Source: Streptomyces sp. GESEQ-35 (GTDB lineage: Bacteria > Actinomycetota > Actinomycetes > Streptomycetales > Streptomycetaceae). From it: a DNA stretch of 64,000 nt. The translations under genes were made by a program, and so were the position numbers. The notes below the pieces were generated by a model. It made no database searches, was not told where the DNA came from, and saw nothing but the letters and a program-made list of their open reading frames with translations. Positions 53,192-62,266 of the stretch are shown here, one piece after another. The stretch lies in assembly GCF_017948485.1 (NCBI RefSeq), contig NZ_JAFFSX010000011.1, positions 62,001 through 126,000 on the forward strand, in the 5' to 3' direction. Position 1 is the first letter of the stretch, and each line of letters begins with the position of its first letter.

Positions 53192-54361
53192 ATGGCATAC
53201 CTCGACCACGCCGCGACCACCCCGATGCTCCCCGAGGCAGTCGAGGCACTCACCGCGCACCTCGGCGTCACCGGCAACGCGTCCTCCCTGCACGCATCGG
53301 GCCGCCAGGCAAGGCGAACCGTGGAGGAGGCCCGCGAAACGCTGGCCGAAGCCCTCGCCGCCCGCCCCAGCGAGGTCGTCTTCACCTCCGGCGGCACCGA
53401 GGCCGACAACCTCGCCGTCAAGGGCCTGTACTGGTCCCGCCGAGACGCCGACCCGGCCCGCACCCGGGTCCTCGCAAGCCCCGTGGAGCACCACGCGGTC
53501 CTCGACGCCGTCCACTGGCTCGGCGAACACGAGGGCGCCACGGTCGAGTACCTCCCGGTCGACACCTACGGCCGGGTCCACCCCGACGCCCTCCGCGAGG
53601 CCATCGCCCGCAACCCCGACGATGTGGCCCTCGCCACCGTGATGTGGGCGAACAACGAGATCGGCACGGTCCTGCCGATCCGCGAACTCGCCGAAACCGC
53701 CGCCGAGTTCGACGTCCCCCTGCACGCCGACGCCGTCCAGGCCTTCGGCCAGGTCCCCGTCGACTTCGCCGCTTCCGGCCTCGCCGCGATGACGGTCTCG
53801 GGCCACAAGATCGGCGGCCCGTACGGCATCGGCGCGCTGATCCTCGGCCGCGAGTACACGCCCGTACCCGTCCTGCACGGCGGCGGTCAGGAGCGCCACG
53901 TCCGCTCCGGCACCCTCGACGTCCCGGCCATCGCCTCCTTCGCGGTCGCCGGACGCCTCGCCGCCGAACAGCGCGAGTGGTTCGCCCGGGAGATCGGCAG
54001 TCTGCGTGACGACCTGGTCGCGGCGGTCCGTTCGACCGTTCCGGACGCGATCCTCGGGGGCGACCCTTCGACCGAGGGCCGCCTTCCGGCGAACGCCCAC
54101 TTCACGTTCCCGGGCTGCGAAGGAGACTCGCTGCTCCTCCTCCTGGACGCCCAGGGCATCGAATGCTCCACCGGATCGGCCTGCACCGCCGGCGTCGCCC
54201 AGCCCAGCCACGTCCTCCTCGCCACCGGAACCGACCCGGACCTCGCCCGCGGCACCCTCCGCTTCTCCCTCGGCCACACCTCGACCGAAGCGGACGTGGA
54301 GGCGCTGGCCAAGGCGATCGGCCCGGCGGTGGAACGGGCCAGGGTGGCCGGACTCAGCTGA
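53192..54361 (+). CDS. Cysteine desulfurase (NifS/IscS type)
   Basis: This 389-aa PLP enzyme takes sulfur from cysteine as a persulfide. Motifs: AYLDHAATTPM at the start, the PLP-binding His in SPVEHHAVLDAV, the Schiff-base Lys in TVSGHKIGGPYG and the catalytic Cys loop STGSACTAGVAQPSHVLLA. ATG 53192 follows a -10-like TAGAAT (53176-53181) by 10 bases, so the message may have a very short leader. The mnmA gene two genes downstream is the likely sulfur user for tRNA 2-thiouridine. Confidence 0.92.
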   Translation: MAYLDHAATTPMLPEAVEALTAHLGVTGNASSLHASGRQARRTVEEARETLAEALAARPSEVVFTSGGTEADNLAVKGLYWSRRDADPARTRVLASPVEHHAVLDAVHWLGEHEGATVEYLPVDTYGRVHPDALREAIARNPDDVALATVMWANNEIGTVLPIRELAETAAEFDVPLHADAVQAFGQVPVDFAASGLAAMTVSGHKIGGPYGIGALILGREYTPVPVLHGGGQERHVRSGTLDVPAIASFAVAGRLAAEQREWFAREIGSLRDDLVAAVRSTVPDAILGGDPSTEGRLPANAHFTFPGCEGDSLLLLLDAQGIECSTGSACTAGVAQPSHVLLATGTDPDLARGTLRFSLGHTSTEADVEALAKAIGPAVERARVAGLS

Positions 54362-54367
54362 CGCCGG

Positions 54368-55096
54368 TCACGCCTGGCCCGCCGGTTGCGTCCGGCCTGT
54401 CGCGCCGGCGCCCGCCTCCCGGACCAGCCGCATGTACCGCTCCCAGTCCCAGCCCTCACCCGGGTCGGTGTGGTCCGTGCCCGGCACCTCCACATGCCCG
54501 AGGATGTGCTCCCGGTCGACGGGGATGTCGTAGCGCGCGCAGATACGGGCCGTCAGGCGAGCGGATGCGGCGTACATCTCGTCCGTGAAGTCCTCGGGCC
54601 GGTCGACGAAGCCCTCGTGCTCGATGCCGACGCTCCGCTCGTTGTAGTCGCGGTTGCCCGCGTGGTACGCGACGTCCAGCTCGCGGATCATCTGCGTGAT
54701 GTGGCCGTCCTTGCGGACGATGTAGTGCGCCGCCGCCCCGTGCCCCGGGTCCTGAAAGACCTTCACCGCGCTGTCGAAGCTGCCCTGGGTGACATGGATG
54801 ATCACCATGTCTATGCCGAAGTCGTCGGGCCGGTCCGCGCGCCGCCAGTTCGCCGAGGACGCCGCCACCCACTTCGCACCCGTGTAGTCGACCGCGCCCG
54901 CCTTGCGCGGCTTCTCCACGCCCGGCACCCGCCACCACAGGCGCCCCAGCTCGTCGCGCGCCAGCACGGCCGTGCCCACCGCGGCGACGGCTGTGCCGGC
55001 CAGCAGGGCCCGCCGCCCGATGCGCCGGTCGGTGTCCTTGCCCCCCGGGTCCTTGGCCGCGCCCCCGGAGTCCTTGGCTGCTCTTCTCGCCCCCAT
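54368..55096 (-). CDS. Exported N-acetylmuramoyl-L-alanine amidase (amidase_2)
   Basis: This 242-aa protein has a twin-arginine-like leader (DRRIGRRALLAGTAVAAVGTAVLA, about residues 22-45) and an amidase_2 domain with the zinc His in MVIIHVTQGS, then YHAGNRDYNERSVGIEHEG and the second His/catalytic region LGHVEVPGTDHTDPG. It would split the amide between MurNAc and L-Ala. ATG 55096 gives a sensible leader. It lies in antisense orientation between the cysteine desulfurase and mnmA. Confidence 0.9.
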   Translation of the reverse strand: MGARRAAKDSGGAAKDPGGKDTDRRIGRRALLAGTAVAAVGTAVLARDELGRLWWRVPGVEKPRKAGAVDYTGAKWVAASSANWRRADRPDDFGIDMVIIHVTQGSFDSAVKVFQDPGHGAAAHYIVRKDGHITQMIRELDVAYHAGNRDYNERSVGIEHEGFVDRPEDFTDEMYAASARLTARICARYDIPVDREHILGHVEVPGTDHTDPGEGWDWERYMRLVREAGAGATGRTQPAGQA

Positions 55097-55156
55097 GTGA
55101 TCGTGAACGGATACTCGTGAGCCTTGGTTCCCGCGGGCCCTTACCCTGGAAGGGCT

Positions 55157-56287
55157 ATGACTGAGACTCCGCAGCGCCCCCGCCCCCTCCGCGTACTCGC
55201 CGCCATGTCGGGCGGCGTGGACTCCGCCGTCGCCGCCGCCCGCGCGGCCGAAGCGGGCCACGACGTGACCGGCGTCCACCTCGCCCTCTCCGCGAACCCT
55301 CAATCCTTCCGCACGGGCGCGCGGGGCTGTTGCACCATCGAGGACTCCCGCGACGCCCGCCGCGCCGCCGACGTCATCGGCATCCCCTTCTACGTGTGGG
55401 ATCTCGCCGACCGCTTCCGCGAGGACGTCGTCGAGGACTTCGTCGCCGAGTACGAGGCCGGCCGCACCCCGAACCCCTGTCTGCGCTGCAACGAGAAGAT
55501 CAAGTTCGCCGCCCTGCTGGACAAGGCGCTCGCGCTCGGCTTCGACGCGGTGTGCACCGGCCACTACGCCAAGGTGATCGTGGACGAGCACGGCACCCGC
55601 GAGCTGCACCGCGCCTCCGACATGGCGAAGGACCAGTCGTACGTCCTCGGCGTCCTGGACGACCGGCAGCTCGCCCACGCGATGTTCCCGCTCGGCGACA
55701 CCGTGACCACGAAGGACGAGATCCGCGCGGAGGCCGAGCGCCGCGCCCTCGCCGTCGCCAAGAAGCCCGACTCGCACGACGTCTGCTTCATCGCCGACGG
55801 CGACACACAGGGCTTTCTGGCGAACCGGCTGGGCAAGGCGGAGGGCGACATCGTCGACGAGTCGGGCGCGAAGCTCGGCACGCACGAGGGCGCGTACGGC
55901 TTCACCATCGGCCAGCGCAAGGGGCTGAGGATCGGCCACCCGGCGTCCGACGGCAAGCCGCGCTACGTCCTCGACATCTCCCCGGTCGACAACACGGTGA
56001 CGGTCGGCCCGGCCGCCGCCCTCGACGTCACCGGGCTGACCGCGATCAAGCCCCGCTGGTGCGGCGCGGCCCCCTCCGGCCCCGGCACCTACACGGCCCA
56101 GCTCCGCGCCCACGGCGGCGAGACCGAGGTGACCGCCGAACTGATCGACGGCTCCCTGGAGGTGTCGTTCACCGAGCCGGTCCGCGGAGTGGCCCCCGGC
56201 CAGGCGATCGTCCTGTACGACGGCACGCGCGTGGTGGGGTCGGCGACGATCGCTTCGACGACGCGGGCGAGTGCCGTTCCCGCGTAG
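55157..56287 (+). CDS. mnmA: tRNA-specific 2-thiouridylase MnmA
   Basis: This 376-aa enzyme thiolates U34 of tRNA for Lys, Glu and Gln. The PP-loop is VLAAMSGGVDSAVAAARA, the two catalytic cysteines are in NPCLRCNEKIKF and DSHDVCFIADG, and the central GYGFTIGQRKGL-like and C-terminal barrel (VRGVAPGQAIVLYDG) are present. ATG 55157 fits the family. Sulfur presumably comes from the cysteine desulfurase encoded nearby. It converges with the following hydrolase gene. Confidence 0.95.
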   Translation: MTETPQRPRPLRVLAAMSGGVDSAVAAARAAEAGHDVTGVHLALSANPQSFRTGARGCCTIEDSRDARRAADVIGIPFYVWDLADRFREDVVEDFVAEYEAGRTPNPCLRCNEKIKFAALLDKALALGFDAVCTGHYAKVIVDEHGTRELHRASDMAKDQSYVLGVLDDRQLAHAMFPLGDTVTTKDEIRAEAERRALAVAKKPDSHDVCFIADGDTQGFLANRLGKAEGDIVDESGAKLGTHEGAYGFTIGQRKGLRIGHPASDGKPRYVLDISPVDNTVTVGPAAALDVTGLTAIKPRWCGAAPSGPGTYTAQLRAHGGETEVTAELIDGSLEVSFTEPVRGVAPGQAIVLYDGTRVVGSATIASTTRASAVPA

Positions 56288-56299
56288 CTGTCAGGCCGC

Positions 56300-57079
56300 C
56301 TACTGCGTGAAGAACTCGGCGAGCACCGGCCCCAGAACCTGCGGATCCACCATGTGCGTCTGCCCCTCCAGGCTCCGGTACGTGCCGTTGGGTGCCGTCT
56401 CCGCGACCGCCTGCGTCGCCTCACGCAGCCATGCGGGGCTGGCGTCGCCCGCGACGGCCAGGACCGGGACGGTGATCGAGGCGAGCCGGTGCCGGGGGAG
56501 GAGTCCGTCGCCCATGACGGCGTCGTCGTAGGCCAGGCTCGGCGCGATGGACTCCATGGCGGACCACATGGGGGCTTGGCGGGCGCCCTGGATCATCTCC
56601 TCGGCCAGCCCCGTCAGCCTCAGGAACAGCTCGACAGCGTCCCCACGCCGGCCCTCCGCCAGTGCCGCCGTCAGCCGCTCGGTGTACTCGGCGCGCTCCT
56701 TCGCTCCGCCCTCGTACACGGCGAACGGCGTCTCGTAGACGGCGACCTTGCTGACCGGCAGCCCGCTCGCCGCCGCCTCGAGGACCAGTGCGCCGCCCGA
56801 CGAGATGCCGTACAACGCAGCCTCCCCGCCCACCGCTTCGATGAGCGCCGCGAGGTCCTCGACCTCCCGCTCCACCGTGTACGGCGGCGTGTCACCGCTC
56901 TCGCCGCGCCCTCGGCGGTCGTACACGACGACACTGAAGCCGTCGGAGAGCGGCCCGGCCAGCGGCGCCACCGTGGCGCCGGTGGACATCGCGCCGCTGA
57001 CCAGGACGACCGCCGGGCCCTGTCCGGTGCGTGCGTAGGCGAGCGGGGTGCCGTCGCGCGAAAGGGTCTTCTTGTCCAT
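56300..57079 (-). CDS. Alpha/beta hydrolase
   Basis: This 259-aa cytoplasmic hydrolase has the nucleophile elbow LYGISSGGALVLEAAA, an oxyanion strand VVLVSGAMSTGA, YDRRGRGESGDTPPYTV and the catalytic His in GQTHMVDPQVL. The acid is probably the Asp in AVAGDASPAWL. It belongs to a broad group of esterase/peroxidase-like hydrolases, and the substrate cannot be predicted. It is followed on the same strand upstream by the DUF427 gene. Confidence 0.85.
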   Translation of the reverse strand: MDKKTLSRDGTPLAYARTGQGPAVVLVSGAMSTGATVAPLAGPLSDGFSVVVYDRRGRGESGDTPPYTVEREVEDLAALIEAVGGEAALYGISSGGALVLEAAASGLPVSKVAVYETPFAVYEGGAKERAEYTERLTAALAEGRRGDAVELFLRLTGLAEEMIQGARQAPMWSAMESIAPSLAYDDAVMGDGLLPRHRLASITVPVLAVAGDASPAWLREATQAVAETAPNGTYRSLEGQTHMVDPQVLGPVLAEFFTQ

Positions 57080-57130
57080 GCCGTGGAGACTCCCACCCGG
57101 CAGGGAACTAATCGCTCACGACACTTCCAC

Positions 57131-57454
57131 TCACACCACTTCTACTTCGTAGAAGCAGAGATGGTCCTTGATCTGGGAGACGTCCGTCTTGGGGTCGGGG
57201 TACGACCAGACGAAATCGGCCGCGTCCGGCAGCGACCAGTAGGAGGCCGTTCCCTTGAAGGGGCAGTACGTGTGCGTCTCGGAGGGAGCCAGGAGGTCGA
57301 GGCGTACGTCCTCGGCGGGGAGGTAGTAGCGCACGGGACAGCCGGTCTCGCGCAGGACCAAGGGGCGCTCGCTCTCCGCCACTACCTGGTCGCCGCGGAC
57401 CACCCGCACGCGCTGGGTGCCCTGCTCGATCGTGATCGTGTGTCCATCAGCCAT
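57131..57454 (-). CDS. DUF427 family protein
   Basis: This 107-aa single-domain protein has the DUF427 hallmarks RGDQVVAESERPLVLRE, PVRYYLPAEDV, TYCPFKGTASYWSL and a C-terminal DHLCFYEVEV. DUF427 proteins are small beta-rich proteins with conserved Cys and Tyr residues; function is unknown. It is divergent from the LOG-like gene (50 bp between starts). Confidence 0.9.
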   Translation of the reverse strand: MADGHTITIEQGTQRVRVVRGDQVVAESERPLVLRETGCPVRYYLPAEDVRLDLLAPSETHTYCPFKGTASYWSLPDAADFVWSYPDPKTDVSQIKDHLCFYEVEVV

Positions 57455-57504
57455 ACCGGAAAAGCACTCGCGGAGCGCCGGTTCTTCCCGCGTACGGTGA
57501 CTTC

Positions 57505-58044
57505 ATGCGAATCTGCGTCTTTCTCTCCGCCGCCGACCTCTCCGACCGCTACACGCGCCCCGCGCGGGAGTTCGCGAAGCTCATCGGCAAGGGCGGCCAC
57601 ACGCTGGTGTGGGGCGGCTCCGACGTAGGCCTGATGAAGGTGGTCGCCGACGGCGTGCAGGAGACCGGCGGGCGGCTGCTCGGGGTCTCGGTGGACTTCC
57701 TCGCCGCCAAGGCGCGCACAGGCGCCGACGAGATGGTCATCGCGCGGGACCTCGCCGAGCGCAAGAGGCTGCTGCTGGAGAAGGCCGACGCCGTGGTGAT
57801 CATGGTGGGCGGCACCGGAACGCTGGACGAGGCGACCGAGATCCTTGAGCTGAAGAAGCACGGGCACACCGACAAGCCGGTCGTGCTGCTCAACACCGCG
57901 GGCTTCTACGACGGCCTCAAGGAGCAGTTCCGGCGCATGGAGGACGAGGGCTTCCTGCCCCGTCCGCTGACCGACCTGGTGTTCTTCGCCGAGGAGCCGG
58001 TGGGCGCGATGGCCTACCTGGAGGAGAGCCAGGGCGTGGCCTGA
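57505..58044 (+). CDS. LOG-family (TIGR00730-like) phosphoribohydrolase-like protein
   Basis: This 179-aa Rossmann-fold protein begins RICVFLSAADLSDRYTRPAR. It has GGHTLVWGGSDVGLMKVVAD and the LOG nucleotide motif VGGTGTLDEATEI, where the family normally has PGGxGT(L/M)xE. The general-acid Arg/Lys region ERKRLLLEKAD is present. LOG enzymes release adenine-type bases from nucleoside 5'-monophosphates. The Pro to Val change and short length put it in a subgroup of uncertain substrate. Confidence 0.82.
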   Translation: MRICVFLSAADLSDRYTRPAREFAKLIGKGGHTLVWGGSDVGLMKVVADGVQETGGRLLGVSVDFLAAKARTGADEMVIARDLAERKRLLLEKADAVVIMVGGTGTLDEATEILELKKHGHTDKPVVLLNTAGFYDGLKEQFRRMEDEGFLPRPLTDLVFFAEEPVGAMAYLEESQGVA

Positions 58045-58051
58045 TGCGAGC

Positions 58052-58750
58052 ATGGCGCTCATGGCTACACATGTGATCACCGGTGCGGGCAGCGGCATCG
58101 GAGCGGCCGTCGCCCGCCGCCTCCACGCGCGCGGGGACGAACTCGTCCTGCACGCGCGCGACGCGGGCCGCGCGAAAGAACTGGCGTCGGAGTTCCCGGG
58201 CGTGCAGACGCTGGTGGGCGACCTCGCGGACCCGGACAAGCTGAGCTGGGCCTTCTCGCACCAGACGCTGCCCGACCGGGTGGACTCCCTGCTGCACATC
58301 GCGGGCGTCGTCGACCTCGGCCCGGTCGGCGACCTGACCCCCAGGTCCTGGCGTCACCAGCTCAACGTCAACCTCGTCGCCCCCGCCGAACTGACCCGCC
58401 ACTTCCTGCCCCAACTCCGCACCACCCGCGGCCACGTGGTGTTCGTCAACTCGGGCGCGGGACTCCGGGCAAGCGCCGACTGGTCCGCGTACGCAGCCTC
58501 CAAGCACGGCCTGAAGGCCCTGGCGGATGCTCTGCGCAACGAGGAGCACGGCAACGGCGTCCGGGTCACCTCGGTCTACCCCGGCCGCACGGCGAGCCCC
58601 ATGCAGGCCAAGGTCCATCAGCAGGAGGGCAAGGAGTACGACTCCTCGCAGTGGATCGACCCCGAGTCGGTGGCGACGACGATCCTCATGGCGATCGATC
58701 TCCCCGCGGACGCGGAGGTCAGCGACCTGACGGTACGGCCTGGGCGCTGA
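58052..58750 (+). CDS. Short-chain dehydrogenase/reductase
   Basis: This 232-aa SDR has the cofactor motif VITGAGSGIGAAVARRL, the LLHIAGVVDLG region (NAG-like) and the catalytic Ser/Tyr/Lys in VNSGAG and SAYAASKHGL. No substrate can be assigned. ATG 58052 or 58061 are possible starts; the first is kept. It follows the LOG-like gene by 7 bp and may be co-transcribed. Confidence 0.87.
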   Translation: MALMATHVITGAGSGIGAAVARRLHARGDELVLHARDAGRAKELASEFPGVQTLVGDLADPDKLSWAFSHQTLPDRVDSLLHIAGVVDLGPVGDLTPRSWRHQLNVNLVAPAELTRHFLPQLRTTRGHVVFVNSGAGLRASADWSAYAASKHGLKALADALRNEEHGNGVRVTSVYPGRTASPMQAKVHQQEGKEYDSSQWIDPESVATTILMAIDLPADAEVSDLTVRPGR

Positions 58751-58781
58751 CCTCAGCCGGGCGGTTCCGTAGGCTTCCGGC

Positions 58782-59789
58782 GTGAGTGAAAACAGCCAGT
58801 TCACCTTCGGTCCCGCCACCGGCGTGGGCTCCATGCCCGGCGGCGACAGCCGTGAGGCCGCCAAAACCGTCACCGGGAGCTTCGGTGACTTTCCGTTCCT
58901 CCCCGAGTTGCCCGCCCGCGGACCCGGCGCGGACATGATCGGCCGGACCGCCGGACTGCTCGTCGAGCTGTACGCGCGCGTGGAGCCCAGCGCCTGGCGG
59001 ATCGGCGACCGCCCGGGCCGGGACACCAAGCGGGCCCGGTCATGGCTGGGCGAAGACCTCGACGCGTTGGAGGAGTTCACCCAGGGATACGAGGGCCCGC
59101 TCAAGGTGCAGGCCGTCGGACCCTGGACCCTGGCGGCCGCGCTGGAGCTGAAGAACGGCGAGGCCGCCCTCTCCGACACCGGAGCCTGCCGCGACCTCGC
59201 CGGATCGCTCGCCGAGGGGCTGCGGGAGCACCTCGCGGAGGTCCAGCGCCGCGTGCCCGGTGCCCAACTCGTCCTCCAGCTCGACGAACCCTCCCTCACC
59301 GCCGTACTGCGCGGCCACGTGAAGTCCGCCAGCGGATACCGCACCCACCGGGCCGTCGACCGCCAGGTCGTCGAGGCCACGCTCCGGGATGTCGCCGGGG
59401 TTCACGAGAGCGGCCCCGTCGTGGTGCACTCGTGCGCACCGGACGTCCCGTTCGCCCTGCTGCGCCGGGCGGGCGCGACGGCGATCTCCTTCGACTTCTC
59501 GCTCCTCACCGAGCGTGACGACGACACGATCGGCGAGGCGGTGGAAGCGGGGACCCGGCTCTTCGCCGGTGTCGTCCCCGGCACGGACGGCCCATTGTCA
59601 GACCCTGCCGGTAGCGTCATGGGTGTCAGGACGCTGTGGCGCAGGCTGGGGCTGTCTCCGGGGCTTCTCGCGGAGGCGGTCACGGTCACCCCGTCGTGCG
59701 GACTCGCGGGCGCTTCCCCCGAGTACGCGCGCCGGGCTCTCGCCCACTGCGTCCAGGCGGCGAGATCCCTCGCGGACAACCCTGAGTAA
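58782..59789 (+). CDS. Core-MetE-like methionine synthase (C-terminal domain only)
   Basis: This 335-aa protein corresponds to only the C-terminal catalytic barrel of cobalamin-independent methionine synthase. Zinc ligands are recognisable as His and Cys in VVVHSCAPD, the Glu in LQLDEPSLTAV and the last Cys in VTPSCGLAGASPEY. The N-terminal folate-binding half of MetE (about 750 aa) is missing. Such core-MetE enzymes use other methyl donors, for example methylcobalamin-loaded corrinoid proteins. GTG 58782 is the start. The next gene, ligA, is 15 bp downstream, so the two may share a transcript. Confidence 0.82.
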   Translation: MSENSQFTFGPATGVGSMPGGDSREAAKTVTGSFGDFPFLPELPARGPGADMIGRTAGLLVELYARVEPSAWRIGDRPGRDTKRARSWLGEDLDALEEFTQGYEGPLKVQAVGPWTLAAALELKNGEAALSDTGACRDLAGSLAEGLREHLAEVQRRVPGAQLVLQLDEPSLTAVLRGHVKSASGYRTHRAVDRQVVEATLRDVAGVHESGPVVVHSCAPDVPFALLRRAGATAISFDFSLLTERDDDTIGEAVEAGTRLFAGVVPGTDGPLSDPAGSVMGVRTLWRRLGLSPGLLAEAVTVTPSCGLAGASPEYARRALAHCVQAARSLADNPE

Positions 59790-59804
59790 CGGGAGGACAA
59801 CACG

Positions 59805-61997
59805 GTGGCCGGCGACAAGCAAGCGGAGACGACGGTGCCCGCCGAGGCGCGGGAGAAGCACGCGCAGCTCGCTGAGCAGATCGAGGAGCACCGCTTCCGG
59901 TACTACGTGAAGGACGCTCCCGTCGTCAGCGACGCGGAGTTCGACAAGCTCCTGCGCTCGTTGGAGGCGCTGGAGGAGGAGTATCCGGAGCTGCGCACAC
60001 CGGACTCGCCGACCCAGAAGGTCGCGGGGGCGTACGAGACGGAGTTCACGTCCGTCGAGCACCGCCAGCGCATGCTCTCCCTGGACAACGCCTTCAGCGA
60101 CGAGGAGCTCGCCGCCTGGGCCGAGCGGGTCGCCAAGGACGTCGGCACCTCCGGCTACCACCTGCTCTGCGAGCTCAAGGTCGACGGCCTCGCCGTCAAC
60201 CTCACCTACGAACACGGCCGCCTCACCCGCGCGGCGACCCGCGGCGACGGCCGCACGGGCGAGGACATCACGCCCAACGTCCGGACGATCGCCGAGATCC
60301 CGGACCGTCTCAAGGGCGACCGAGTCCCGGATCTGGTGGAGATCCGCGGCGAGGTCTACTTCCCGATGGAGAAGTTCGAGGAGCTCAACGCCCGCCTGGT
60401 GGAGGGGGGCCACAACCCCTTCGCCAACCCGCGCAACGCGGCGGCCGGTTCGCTGCGCCAGAAGGACCCGAGGATCACCGCCACCCGCCCGCTCCACATG
60501 GTCGTCCACGGCATCGGCGCCCTGGAGGGCTTCGACGGCCTCACCCGCCTCTCCCAGGCGTACGACCTGCTCAAGACCTGGGGTCTGCCCACGTCACGGC
60601 ACAACAGGGTGGTCGACGACCTCGACGGCGTGCGGGAGTTCATCGCGTACTACGGCGAGAACCGCCACTCCGTGGAGCACGAGATCGACGGGGTCGTCGT
60701 CAAGCTCGACGAGATCCCGCTCCAGGGACGGCTCGGCTCCACCTCGCGCGCGCCGCGCTGGGCGATCGCGTACAAGTACGCGCCCGAAGAGGTCAACACC
60801 AAGCTGATCAACATCCGCGTGGGCGTGGGCCGTACGGGCCGGGTCACGCCGTACGCCCAGGTCGAGCCGGTGACGGTCGCGGGCTCCGAGGTCGAGTTCG
60901 CCACCCTGCACAACCAGGACGTGGTCAAGGCCAAGGGCGTCCTGATCGGGGACACGGTGGTGCTGCGGAAGGCCGGCGACGTCATCCCGGAGATCCTCGG
61001 TCCGGTCGCCGATCTGCGGGACGGCAGCGAGCGCGAGTTCGTGATGCCGGCCGAGTGCCCCGAGTGCGGCACGGCGCTGCGGCCGATGAAGGAGGGCGAC
61101 GTCGACCTGCGCTGCCCGAACGCCCGCACCTGCCCGGCCCAGTTGCGTGAGCGCCTGTTCTACCTCGCCGGCCGCAAGGCGCTGGACATCGAGCACTTCG
61201 GCTATGTCGCCGCCGCCGCGCTCACCAAGCCGCTGGAGCCGGCCGAGCCGCCGCTCGTCGACGAGGGCGACCTGTTCGACCTCACCATCGAGCAGCTGCT
61301 GCCCATCAGGGCGTACGTCCTCGACCAGGACAGCGGCCTGCCCAAGCGCGACCCGAAGACCGGCGAGGAGAAGATCGCCACGGTCTTCGCCAATCAGCAG
61401 GGCGAGCCCAAGAAGAACGCGGTCGCCATGCTGGAGAACATCGCGGCGGCCAAGGAGCGCCCACTCGCCCGGATCATCACCGGCCTGTCGATCCGTCACG
61501 TCGGACCGGTCGCCGCCGTGGCGCTGGCCCGGGAGTTCCGCTCCATCGACCGGATCGAGCAGGCCACCGAGGAGGAGCTGGCGAACACCGACGGCGTCGG
61601 CGCGATCATCGCCGCCTCGCTCAAGGAATGGTTCGCCGAGGAGTGGCACCAGGAGATCATCCGAAAGTGGAAGGCGGCCGGCGTCCGCATGGAGGAGGAG
61701 GGCGCCGGAGAGGACGAGGGCCCGCGTCCGCTCGAAGGACACACCGTCGTCGTCACCGGCACGCTCGAACACTTCACGCGGGACGGGGCCAAGGAAGCGC
61801 TACAGGACCGGGGAGCGAAAGTGACCGGTTCTGTTTCGAAGAAGACGTCTTTCGTCGTTGTGGGTGACAATCCAGGTTCGAAGTACGACAAGGCGATGCA
61901 GTTGAAGGTGCCGGTACTGAACGAGGACGGTTTCAACGTCCTGCTGGAACAGGGGCCGGAGGCAGCCGCCGAAGTCGCCCTTCCGACAGAGGAGTAG
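59805..61997 (+). CDS. ligA: NAD-dependent DNA ligase
   Basis: This 730-aa ligase has an N-terminal Ia domain (HRFRYYVKDAPVVSDAEFD) and the adenylation motif LCELKVDGLAVNL with the reactive Lys at about residue 125. OB-fold and four-Cys zinc finger follow (CPECG, then CPNARTCPAQ). HhH repeats (about 500-600) and a C-terminal BRCT domain (GHTVVVTGTLEHFTRDGAKE) complete it. It is longer than E. coli LigA (671 aa), with small insertions near KPLEPAEPPL and around residue 620. Essential for Okazaki fragment joining. GTG 59805 follows GGGAGG. Confidence 0.97.
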   Translation: MAGDKQAETTVPAEAREKHAQLAEQIEEHRFRYYVKDAPVVSDAEFDKLLRSLEALEEEYPELRTPDSPTQKVAGAYETEFTSVEHRQRMLSLDNAFSDEELAAWAERVAKDVGTSGYHLLCELKVDGLAVNLTYEHGRLTRAATRGDGRTGEDITPNVRTIAEIPDRLKGDRVPDLVEIRGEVYFPMEKFEELNARLVEGGHNPFANPRNAAAGSLRQKDPRITATRPLHMVVHGIGALEGFDGLTRLSQAYDLLKTWGLPTSRHNRVVDDLDGVREFIAYYGENRHSVEHEIDGVVVKLDEIPLQGRLGSTSRAPRWAIAYKYAPEEVNTKLINIRVGVGRTGRVTPYAQVEPVTVAGSEVEFATLHNQDVVKAKGVLIGDTVVLRKAGDVIPEILGPVADLRDGSEREFVMPAECPECGTALRPMKEGDVDLRCPNARTCPAQLRERLFYLAGRKALDIEHFGYVAAAALTKPLEPAEPPLVDEGDLFDLTIEQLLPIRAYVLDQDSGLPKRDPKTGEEKIATVFANQQGEPKKNAVAMLENIAAAKERPLARIITGLSIRHVGPVAAVALAREFRSIDRIEQATEEELANTDGVGAIIAASLKEWFAEEWHQEIIRKWKAAGVRMEEEGAGEDEGPRPLEGHTVVVTGTLEHFTRDGAKEALQDRGAKVTGSVSKKTSFVVVGDNPGSKYDKAMQLKVPVLNEDGFNVLLEQGPEAAAEVALPTEE

Positions 61998-62005
61998 CGG
62001 TTGAA

Positions 62006-62045
62006 GGCCACCCGTTCGGCGCATACCAGATGCATACGGGTGGCC
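62006..62045. terminator. Hairpin after ligA
   Basis: GGCCACCCGT (62006-62015) pairs with ACGGGTGGCC (62036-62045) nine bases after the ligA stop; a smaller GCAT/ATGC stem sits in the loop. It likely ends the ligA transcript. Confidence 0.7.
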
Positions 62046-62266
62046 GGGGCGCAATCGGGCAACCGTCGACGACCGCTGCCCGTAGAAGCCTTCTGCGGCC
62101 TACTGTTGAGGGGTGCGCCTGCCGTGCCCAGCTGCGGTTGGGGCATCCCCTTGCTCAGAGAGGGCCTTGAAGGGCAGGGGGAAGGGTCTTCCAGCGCGGC
62201 GCCGTCGAGGGATGTCTGGCAGCGGGCCGCGTGGCGTGGGCACCGCCGGCTGTGAGAGGGACGGGA

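Noticed and set aside
61998..62266. Small gene between ligA and the GGDEF-EAL gene
   Set aside because: Short frames there have no consistent codon bias, and one in-frame hairpin suggests terminator and promoter sequence only.
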